Source: an uncultured Asticcacaulis sp.
GTDB lineage: Bacteria > Pseudomonadota > Alphaproteobacteria > Caulobacterales > Caulobacteraceae
Assembly (NCBI GenBank): GCA_946480525.1
Contig: CAMLLA010000089.1
Location: 1-12,214, forward strand
DNA: 12,214 nt
Direction of reading: 5' to 3'
The notes beneath the pieces were generated by a model. It ran no database searches, was not told the origin of the DNA, and saw nothing but the letters and a program-made list of their open reading frames with translations. Every line of letters begins with the position of its first letter. Position 1 is the stretch's first letter. This document shows positions 1 to 5,032 of the stretch, piece by piece. The translations under genes were made by a program, and so were the position numbers.

Positions 1-4
1 TCAT
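1..4 (-). CDS. Start codon of a leftward gene cut off by the left edge
   Basis: On the minus strand an ATG lies at positions 4 to 2, preceded by a good Shine-Dalgarno AGGAG (complement of 12-16) with a 7-base spacer. Only the start codon and one more base are inside the window, so the product cannot be named. The reading as a gene start is supported by the long AT-rich, gene-free stretch just upstream of it (17-305), which carries a CtrA-type box and looks like its promoter region. It could be a chance match, since no coding sequence can be inspected. Confidence 0.45.
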
Positions 5-11
5 GACTGTA

Positions 12-16
12 CTCCT
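12..16 (-). promoter_or_regulatory. Ribosome binding site of the left-edge gene
   Basis: On the minus strand this reads AGGAG, seven bases before the ATG at 4-2. It is the main evidence that a gene begins at the left edge. Confidence 0.5.
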
Positions 17-132
17 GATAACTAATGACTCACCAAAACCCGGAGATTCAACTTTGTGTTGACCCCCTTCTTTATTTACGGACGCTAATTTCCGACGCCG
101 GCCGGGGCCCTTGTCATGAAAAATTCGCACCG

Positions 133-174
133 AACGGTAACCTTAAGCAAAGGTTTGCATGCATGGTTACCGTT
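133..174. repeat. 10-base inverted repeat with 22-base spacer
   Basis: AACGGTAACC at 133-142 is matched exactly by its complement GGTTACCGTT at 165-174. The right arm runs into the CtrA-type box that begins at 173. The spacer contains TTGCATGCAT, itself partly palindromic. The arms could be paired operator half-sites or a long hairpin in the 5' leader of the leftward gene; the sequence alone does not decide between these. Confidence 0.5.
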
Positions 175-188
175 AACGAAACCTTAAC
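173..188. promoter_or_regulatory. CtrA-type binding site (TTAA-N7-TTAAC)
   Basis: TTAA at 173-176, seven bases, then TTAAC at 184-188 is a perfect match to the full consensus bound by the cell-cycle response regulator CtrA of alphaproteobacteria. It lies about 170 bases upstream of the apparent leftward start at position 4. CtrA sites normally overlap the -35 region of activated promoters, which would give a leader of roughly 130-150 bases here. A matching -10 could not be placed with confidence. No other clear full-length site was seen in the window. Confidence 0.55.
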
Positions 189-285
189 CACAAAATAAAA
201 AAACCATCAAGACGAGAATCTGACTCGTTGCAAAAATTTGCGTGAGCTAAGGCCGTACGGGAATTCTGTTGCAGATTGGGCCACT

Positions 286-305
286 CGCCCGCTCGAAACC
301 GGGCG
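286..305 (-). terminator. Small stem-loop directly after the NUDIX stop codon
   Basis: CGCCCG (286-291) pairs with CGGGCG (300-305) around an 8-base loop, immediately past the leftward NUDIX stop at 308-306. There is no T-tract next to it. A second weak stem (ACGAG 212-216 with CTCGT 224-228) is followed on the minus strand, after 8 bases, by a run of seven T. Either could help end the NUDIX transcript, but neither is a classic intrinsic terminator. Confidence 0.3.
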
Positions 306-752
306 TCAGGACATTTCGCCCGTTCGTTGAATTATGCGCTTCGATTTCAGCAAAACATCAACGATATCATCGCGGGCGACCAGGGACAGCGCCTCGTCTA
401 TAGGGACGAAGCAGGCTTCGTCGGCGTCGTCGCCGGCGCAGGCAGCTCCGGAAACATAATGCGCGGCATAGTCGATCAACACATAATGGAATTCGGGCTC
501 AAGGATTTCATAGACCTCGACCAGTCCGGCCACCCTTGCGGTCACACCCGTTTCTTCCAAAAGCTCACGCAGAGCCGCGGCCTCAAGCGTCTCGCCAAGC
601 TCGACCTTTCCGCCGGGAATCGACCATTCGCCCAGGCGCGGCGCCCTGCCCCGTTTGATCAGGAGCACCTCTTCGCCGCGCCAGCACACGACGCCGACAC
701 AGGGGACGGGATACCGGCGCTGAGCGCCTTGATTAGGTTTTGTGGCTTGCAA
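306..752 (-). CDS. NUDIX hydrolase
   Basis: This 148-residue protein carries a perfect NUDIX box, G-x5-E-x7-RE-U-x-EE-x-G-U, at residues 48-70 (G48, E54, R62-E63, E66-E67, G69), which binds Mg2+ and cleaves nucleoside diphosphates linked to another group. The strand before the box (about residues 15-34) and the P46-G47-G48 turn are typical of small ADP-ribose or 8-oxo-dGTP type hydrolases; the substrate cannot be told from sequence. The only start codon between the in-frame upstream TGA and the conserved core is TTG at 752, so a TTG start is inferred; its ribosome binding site is weak. The gene is transcribed away from the dehydrogenase gene, with only about 50 bases between the two starts. 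Confidence 0.9.
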   Translation of the reverse strand: MQATKPNQGAQRRYPVPCVGVVCWRGEEVLLIKRGRAPRLGEWSIPGGKVELGETLEAAALRELLEETGVTARVAGLVEVYEILEPEFHYVLIDYAAHYVSGAACAGDDADEACFVPIDEALSLVARDDIVDVLLKSKRIIQRTGEMS

Positions 753-768
753 AGGACGACTCGCTGAT

Positions 769-789
769 TTAACGCCACGTCACTGTTAA
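769..789. promoter_or_regulatory. Inverted repeat in the divergent NUDIX / dehydrogenase interval
   Basis: TTAAC (769-773) and GTTAA (785-789) form an inverted repeat with an 11-base spacer inside the very short interval between two divergent starts. It is a possible operator, but the arms are short and AT-rich, so chance is a real alternative. The spacing between the TTAA cores does not fit CtrA. Confidence 0.25.
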
Positions 790-803
790 TGGAGAGCCAC
801 CGG

Positions 804-2237
804 ATGTCCACCGTCACCGCCTTTGCCGAAACGCCTGCCGTAGCAAGCGAAGTCATCGCGCAAATCAAGGCCGTCGTGGGCGATGCCGGCTGGAGCCAGG
901 ACGCGGGTCGCCTTGATCCGAAGCTGACGGAATGGCGCGGCAAGTGGAAGGGCCATACCCCCCTTCTCGTCCTGCCGAAGTCGACGGAAGAGGTCTCGAA
1001 GGTCGTCAAGATCTGTTACGACAATGGCGTGGCGATTACGCCCCAGGGCGGCAATACCGGGCTTGTGGGCGGCCAGATCCCGTTCGGTGAAATCCTCATC
1101 TCGCTGGAACGCATGAAGGCGATCCGCGACGTCGCCCCGACCGACGACACCATGGTGCTGGAAAGCGGCCTGACCCTGCTTGAGGCGCAACAGATCGCCG
1201 AAGGCGCCAACCGTTATTTCCCGCTGTCGCTGGCGGCCGAAGGCACGGCCACGGTCGGCGGCGTCATCTCGACCAATGCCGGCGGCACGGCCGTTCTGCG
1301 CTATGGCGTGACGCGCGACCTGGTCTCGGGCCTTGAAGTCGTCCTGCCGACCGGTGAAATCTTCAATGGCTTGAAGCGCCTGCGCAAGGACAATACCGGC
1401 TATGACTTGAAGCAGATGTTCATCGGCGCCGAAGGCACGCTGGGAATCATCACGGCCGCATCGCTAAAGCTGTTCCCGATCATGAATTCGCGCAGCGTCG
1501 CCATCGTCGGCTTCGAGACCGCGCAAAAAGCGATCGAGCTTCTGGTCCGCGCCAAGCAGGAAACGGGCGGCACGGTCGAGGCATTCGAGCTGATGGGCCG
1601 CTATGGCCTGTCCCTGGTCCTCAAGCACATCCCCGATACGCGTGAGCCGCTGTCGGCCGAATATCCGTGGTACGCCCTGATCGAAGTCGCCTCGGGCGAT
1701 CCCGAAGGCGCGCAGGCGTCGATGGAGCGCCTGCTGGAAGCCGCCTTCGAAGAAGAGCTGGTTCTGGACGCCGCCATCGCTCAGAACGAAACGCAAGCCG
1801 CGGAATTCTGGCGTCTGCGCGAAGACCACTCCGCCGCCGAAAAGGCCGAAGGCGCCGCCTGGAAGCACGACGTGTCGGTGCCCCTGTCGCGCATGGCCGA
1901 ATATATGGAAGAAGGCGACAAGGCGATCCAGGCGTTTCTGCCCGGCGCGCGTCTGGTGGCGTTCGGCCACGTCGGCGACGGCAATGTCCACTTCAACGTC
2001 ATCCTGCCGCTGGGCATGGACCCAGCCGAATTCAACGCCATGCGCGACGCCGGCTCAAAGGTCGTCCACGACCTGGCTCATGCCTATGAAGGTTCGATCT
2101 CGGCGGAACACGGGCTTGGCCGCATGAAGACGCAGGAAGCCTTGCAGTACAAGGACCCGGTCGCCGTCGCCGCCATGCAGGCGGTGCGTCAGGCGCTCGA
2201 TCCCAAGCGGATCATGAACCCGCACGTGCTGTTTTAG
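804..2237 (+). CDS. FAD-linked D-2-hydroxyacid dehydrogenase (D-2-hydroxyglutarate dehydrogenase type)
   Basis: This 477-residue flavoprotein belongs to the GlcD / D-2-hydroxyglutarate dehydrogenase family, which oxidises D-2-hydroxyacids to 2-oxoacids and passes electrons to a carrier. The FAD (PCMH-type) domain is seen in PQGGNTGLVGG (residues 80-90), EGTATVGGVISTNAGG (146-161) and the RYGVTRD stretch (166-172). The C-terminal FAD-oxidase domain has GHVGDGNVHFN (388-398) and SAEHGLGR (433-440); H389, H396 and E435 correspond to the metal ligands of the human enzyme, and FWRLRE (335-340) holds the substrate-region arginine. The close match of the C-terminal motifs favours D-2-hydroxyglutarate over lactate or glycolate, but this is inferred. 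ATG at 804 is chosen over ATG at 789 because GGAG (791-794) stands 9 bases before it. alaA follows after 8 bases. Confidence 0.88.
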   Translation: MSTVTAFAETPAVASEVIAQIKAVVGDAGWSQDAGRLDPKLTEWRGKWKGHTPLLVLPKSTEEVSKVVKICYDNGVAITPQGGNTGLVGGQIPFGEILISLERMKAIRDVAPTDDTMVLESGLTLLEAQQIAEGANRYFPLSLAAEGTATVGGVISTNAGGTAVLRYGVTRDLVSGLEVVLPTGEIFNGLKRLRKDNTGYDLKQMFIGAEGTLGIITAASLKLFPIMNSRSVAIVGFETAQKAIELLVRAKQETGGTVEAFELMGRYGLSLVLKHIPDTREPLSAEYPWYALIEVASGDPEGAQASMERLLEAAFEEELVLDAAIAQNETQAAEFWRLREDHSAAEKAEGAAWKHDVSVPLSRMAEYMEEGDKAIQAFLPGARLVAFGHVGDGNVHFNVILPLGMDPAEFNAMRDAGSKVVHDLAHAYEGSISAEHGLGRMKTQEALQYKDPVAVAAMQAVRQALDPKRIMNPHVLF

Positions 2238-2245
2238 TACCGCCA

Positions 2246-3472
2246 ATGAAGCCCGTAGGCAAATCCAGCAAGCTCGCCAACGTCCTCTACGACATCCGCG
2301 GTCCCATCATGGCCCGGGCCAAGCAGATGGAAGACGAAGGTCATAAGCTGATCAAGCTGAACATCGGCAACCTGGCGGCCTTCGGTTTCGATGCGCCGGA
2401 AGAAGTGCAGATCGACATGATCCGCAACCTGCCGAATTCGGCCGGCTATTCCGACAGCAAGGGCATATTCGCGGCGCGCAAGGCCATCATGCACTATACC
2501 CAGTCACAGGGCGTGCAGGGCGTAACGCTGGAAGACATCTACCTCGGCAATGGCGCGTCGGACCTGATCGCCATGGCGACCAATGCGCTGCTGGACGACG
2601 GCGATGAACTGCTGCTGCCGGCGCCCGACTATCCTTTGTGGACGGCGGTGGCCAGCCTGTCGGGCGGCAAGCCGGTGCATTACTTGTGCGATGAAAGCAA
2701 AGGCTGGATCCCCGACCTCAGCGACATCCGCGCCAAGATCACGCCGCGCACCAAGGGCATCGTCGTCATCAATCCGAACAACCCGACGGGCGTCGTCTAT
2801 CCCGAAACCGTGCTGCTGGAACTGGTCGCCATTGCGCGTGAGCACAACCTGGTCCTGTTCGCCGATGAGGTCTACGACAAGGTCCTCTATGACGACGTCC
2901 GGCACACGGCGCTGGGCAGCCTGTCGACCGACGTCGTGACGCTCACTTTCAATTCGCTATCGAAGAGCTACCGCGCCTGCGGCTATCGCGCCGGCTGGAT
3001 GGTGGTGTCGGGCGACAAAGCCTCTGCCAAAGACTATATCGAAGGCCTGGACATGCTGGCCAATATGAAGCTGTGCGCCAATGTGCCCGGCCAGTGGGCG
3101 ATCCAGACGGCGCTTGGCGGCTATCAGAGCATCAACGACCTGGTGCGCGAAGGCGGCCGCCTGCGTCAGCAGCGCGACTTGGCCTATGAGCTGATCACCG
3201 CCATTCCGGGCGTCACCTGCGTCAAGCCGCAGGCTGCGCTATACATGTTCCCGCGCCTCGATCCGGAGGTCTATCCGATAAAGGACGACCGCCAGTTCTT
3301 CCTGGAACTGCTGGAAGCCACCAAGGTCATGCTGGTCCAGGGCACGGGCTTCAACTGGCCGTCGCCGGACCACTTCCGCATCGTCTTCCTGCCGCACGAG
3401 CCTGACCTGCGCGAAGCCATCGGCCGCGTGGCGAAGTTCCTGGCGGATTACCGGGCGAAGAAGGCGGCGTGA
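2246..3472 (+). CDS. alaA: Glutamate-pyruvate aminotransferase, AlaA type
   Basis: This 408-residue protein matches E. coli AlaA (which makes alanine from pyruvate and glutamate) along its whole length, from the N-terminal KSSKL..YDIRGP to the C-terminal VQGTGFNWP..HFRIVFLP region. Fold type I aminotransferase marks are present: PAPDYPLW (125-132), NPNNPTG (176-182), D207 in FADEVYD for the pyridine nitrogen, and the PLP-binding lysine K240 in SLSKSYR. The motif written GNPAPFGFDAP in E. coli is GNLAAFGFDAP here (residues 41-51), a change near the substrate pocket that may be a lineage trait. Start: first ATG, 8 bases after the dehydrogenase stop, with no clear Shine-Dalgarno, so translation is probably coupled. 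The neighbour would yield 2-oxoglutarate and AlaA interconverts 2-oxoglutarate and glutamate, a plausible metabolic link. Confidence 0.92.
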   Translation: MKPVGKSSKLANVLYDIRGPIMARAKQMEDEGHKLIKLNIGNLAAFGFDAPEEVQIDMIRNLPNSAGYSDSKGIFAARKAIMHYTQSQGVQGVTLEDIYLGNGASDLIAMATNALLDDGDELLLPAPDYPLWTAVASLSGGKPVHYLCDESKGWIPDLSDIRAKITPRTKGIVVINPNNPTGVVYPETVLLELVAIAREHNLVLFADEVYDKVLYDDVRHTALGSLSTDVVTLTFNSLSKSYRACGYRAGWMVVSGDKASAKDYIEGLDMLANMKLCANVPGQWAIQTALGGYQSINDLVREGGRLRQQRDLAYELITAIPGVTCVKPQAALYMFPRLDPEVYPIKDDRQFFLELLEATKVMLVQGTGFNWPSPDHFRIVFLPHEPDLREAIGRVAKFLADYRAKKAA

Positions 3473-3477
3473 GCGGC

Positions 3478-3513
3478 AAGCCTGACACAAAAGTGGATGT
3501 CCGAAAGCCTGAC
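3478..3513. repeat. Nine-base direct repeat AAGCCTGAC
   Basis: AAGCCTGAC occurs at 3478-3486 and again at 3505-3513, a 27-base period, directly after the alaA stop. Short repeats like this occur at the ends of some insertion sequences, but no full terminal inverted repeat was identified. Confidence 0.35.
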
Positions 3514-3667
3514 CCGGAAATGCTGCCTCATGCGTCTTTCATGCAGTCTCGCCGCCGCGCCTGAATGCAGATCATTGGTATTCGTCAGCCGCCAGTGATT
3601 AAAGCCGCGAGTAGTTTTTTCGCACCATTCAACGGTTCCCAGGGGAGCTTTCTTCTTCTCACCCGAA

Positions 3668-3684
3668 GGCCCTCACGAAGGGCC
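3668..3684. terminator. Hairpin between convergent genes
   Basis: GGCCCT (3668-3673) pairs with AGGGCC (3679-3684) around a 5-base loop. It lies between two convergent genes, about 195 bases past alaA and 200 past the IclR-type gene. There is no T-run on either side, so it is only a candidate transcription-end structure, or the terminal hairpin of a mobile-element relic. Confidence 0.3.
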
Positions 3685-3885
3685 ATCTGAATAGTCAGAA
3701 AATAAGACCCAACAGGTTCAGCGCCGGTGGGCGGTAGGTCAGCCCCCTCGCCCTACACTATATCAGGACGATCTCCATAATGGCAGCGCAGGGCGGTCTT
3801 CTGTCGGCCCCGACCTTGTTGCCGCCCGCCCCTACTCACCAAGCCAACCGACCGGCGCATTCGGCCACAGAAATCCCTTTAGCGC

Positions 3886-4680
3886 TCACAAACTTCCGGC
3901 GGGCTCAAGGTGGCCCTGACGGCCATCGCGGCCGGCTGCCGTGCGCTGGGCGCCCAAGGTCTGGGTAATTCGCCCGGCCGTGTTGAGCAGTTCAGAGCGG
4001 CAGGCGGTCAGATCGGCGCTTTCTTCATGATGCAGGTAAAGCAGGGAAAGCGCGAACATCCGGTTCGCCCCATCCGACACGGGGCTGGAGATTTCGGTCA
4101 CGCTTCGCATATGCCGGTGCACGCGTTCCGCCTGGCCCGAGACGGCGGCTTGTCCCGCGTCCGCAACGAAGGCGGCAAGGCCGTCTTCGCCTCCCGCGTC
4201 ATTGACGCTGTGCCACCACGTCTCCTTGCGGGCGTCGGACCATAAACCATAGTGGATCTGGCCTGCGGCGGTTTCGATAATCGGCTGGCGCATACCGGCG
4301 CGGACATCGAGGGCAAAGGCGCCGGCTGACGGTTGCGCGGTGATGGCGACGACATGGGCATCGTCCGCGACGGTCAGGTAGCAGGCGTGCCCGGTTATCG
4401 CACTGAGGCGTTCCATGTCCGGCTCGGCAACCGCCAGCACGTTCTGCAGCTCGGGACGGTCCAGCGCCAGATGGAAGGCCTTGGACGTCGCCACGATGCC
4501 CCAGTTGTCAAACTGGATATAGCCGCGGTCGCACAGGACCATGACCATGCGGTACAGTTCCGGTGTGGTGCGGCCCAGTTGCTGCGCCAGCTGGCTCATC
4601 GACACAGGCGCCGGGTTTGCGGCCAGGTGCTCAAGGACATCAAGCCCCTTCTCAAGGGCGGGTGCGGTGTAGCTCGACAG
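3886..4680 (-). CDS. IclR-family transcriptional regulator, probable CTG start
   Basis: The 264-residue product has the IclR layout: an N-terminal winged helix-turn-helix (about residues 6-65, with PALEKGLDVLEHLA then SMSQLAQQLGRTTPELYRMVMVL) and a C-terminal effector domain. A GTG at 4605 would give 239 residues but would delete the first helix. Reading upstream in frame restores the conserved helix up to an in-frame TAA at 4740-4738. In that interval there is no ATG, GTG or TTG; CTG at 4680 follows GGAGGG (complement of 4688-4693) with a 7-base spacer, so CTG is the inferred start. The gene is divergent from the sugar-use operon, so it very likely controls it, with a galactose-derived metabolite as a plausible effector. 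A sequencing error or frameshift is the main alternative explanation for the missing start. Confidence 0.85.
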   Translation of the reverse strand: MSSYTAPALEKGLDVLEHLAANPAPVSMSQLAQQLGRTTPELYRMVMVLCDRGYIQFDNWGIVATSKAFHLALDRPELQNVLAVAEPDMERLSAITGHACYLTVADDAHVVAITAQPSAGAFALDVRAGMRQPIIETAAGQIHYGLWSDARKETWWHSVNDAGGEDGLAAFVADAGQAAVSGQAERVHRHMRSVTEISSPVSDGANRMFALSLLYLHHEESADLTACRSELLNTAGRITQTLGAQRTAAGRDGRQGHLEPAGSL

Positions 4681-4687
4681 TTTTCCA

Positions 4688-4693
4688 CCCTCC
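4688..4693 (-). promoter_or_regulatory. Ribosome binding site that decides the CTG start of the IclR-family gene
   Basis: On the minus strand this reads GGAGGG, followed by seven bases (TGGAAAA) and then CTG. It is the strongest Shine-Dalgarno in this interval and fits initiation exactly where the IclR helix-turn-helix domain should begin. Confidence 0.6.
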
Positions 4694-4738
4694 GCGACAG
4701 TGGCTCGGGACCGATGCGGCCCTGGCGGCCGCGTCTTT

Positions 4739-4847
4739 TATGTCCGGATTATACCTTCAGCGGGATGCCTCACCTAACTGTCTGACAAATTGAAAGAATA
4801 GGGCGACTCACCGTGTACGGCGTCCGCAAATCTGTTCGGTATGTCCG
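4739..4847. repeat. Repeated octamer TATGTCCG in the divergent control region
   Basis: TATGTCCG occurs at 4739-4746, next to the putative IclR-gene -10, and at 4840-4847 in the same orientation. The second copy lies inside an imperfect inverted repeat with arms GTTCG (4834-4838) and CGAAC (4852-4856). Another octamer, TGTACGGC, also occurs twice (4814-4821 and 4864-4871). These may be half-sites for the divergent regulator, but each match is short. Confidence 0.3.
4748..4776 (-). promoter_or_regulatory. Possible promoter of the IclR-family gene
   Basis: The minus strand has a perfect TATAAT (complement of 4748-4753). A poor -35, TTAGGT, lies about 18 bases upstream of it. Transcription would begin near 4741 and give a leader of about 60 bases before the CTG start. 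The -10 overlaps an octamer (TATGTCCG, 4739-4746) that recurs at 4840-4847. Confidence 0.4.
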
Positions 4848-4936
4848 AATACGAACGCTTTCCTGTACGGCAATGACACCGAAGATCGCCTCGGTCACGG
4901 CCTCATATGAATGCCGCGCCACACCTGCCGCAAATC

Positions 4937-4951
4937 ATATGTAATACATAT
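4937..4951. promoter_or_regulatory. 15-base palindrome, candidate operator of the sugar operon
   Basis: ATATGTA (4937-4943), a central A, and TACATAT (4945-4951) form a perfect odd-length palindrome. It ends three bases before the -35 hexamer of the operon promoter, where a bound regulator would either contact or block RNA polymerase. Length and symmetry fit an IclR-family dimer site. The divergent IclR-type regulator is the obvious candidate, but binding is inferred. Confidence 0.5.
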
Positions 4952-4954
4952 ATC

Positions 4955-4984
4955 TTGACTCTCCTGCCCGTTACGCTCGATAAA
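4955..4984 (+). promoter_or_regulatory. Probable promoter of the MFS-GH35-dgoD-SDR operon
   Basis: TTGACT (4955-4960) is one base from the -35 consensus; GATAAA (4979-4984) follows after 18 bases as a -10. Transcription would start near 4991, about 40 bases upstream of the transporter ATG. It is the only well-formed housekeeping-type promoter seen in the 350-base divergent interval on this strand. Confidence 0.5.
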
Positions 4985-5032
4985 ACCGCCTGAGGCTCAG
5001 AGACAAAAACACCGGAGCACAGGGACAGGAAC

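Larger units (their letters stand above)
5..305. other. AT-rich gene-free regulatory stretch
   Basis: This stretch has no credible coding region and is clearly richer in A/T than the rest of the window, especially 120-240. It holds a CtrA-type box (173-188), a 10-base inverted repeat (133-142 with 165-174), a run of A residues near 193-203, and a small stem after the NUDIX gene (286-305). It lies downstream of the leftward NUDIX gene and upstream of the apparent leftward start at position 4, so it most likely combines the end of one transcript and the promoter of the next. Confidence 0.6.
3473..3885. other. Gene-free stretch between convergent alaA and the IclR-family gene
   Basis: No convincing coding region is present; the ATG frame at 3780-3968 is short and has low-complexity composition. 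The stretch contains a nine-base direct repeat AAGCCTGAC (3478-3486 and 3505-3513), a 6-base hairpin (3668-3684), and a minus-strand frame (about 3756 to 3700) containing the peptide LTYRPPA followed nine codons later by a stop, which resembles the end of integrase-core transposases. Together these suggest a decayed mobile-element scar, with low certainty. Confidence 0.45.

Noticed and set aside
184..192. TTAACCACA as a DnaA box and the AT-rich left end as a replication origin
   Set aside because: Only one near-match to TTATCCACA, which overlaps the CtrA-type box; no cluster of DnaA boxes and no origin-linked genes are visible.
276..767. Plus-strand open frame over the NUDIX gene
   Set aside because: The minus strand carries a perfect NUDIX box; the plus frame shows no family features and is its shadow.
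3780..3968. Small plus-strand frame (62 codons) overlapping the IclR-type gene's end
   Set aside because: Pro/Ala-rich composition, no ribosome binding site, overlap with a convincing gene; most likely non-coding.
4603..4605. GTG as the start of the IclR-family regulator
   Set aside because: It would delete the first helix of the DNA-binding domain, which is encoded intact just upstream in the same frame, and has no good ribosome binding site.
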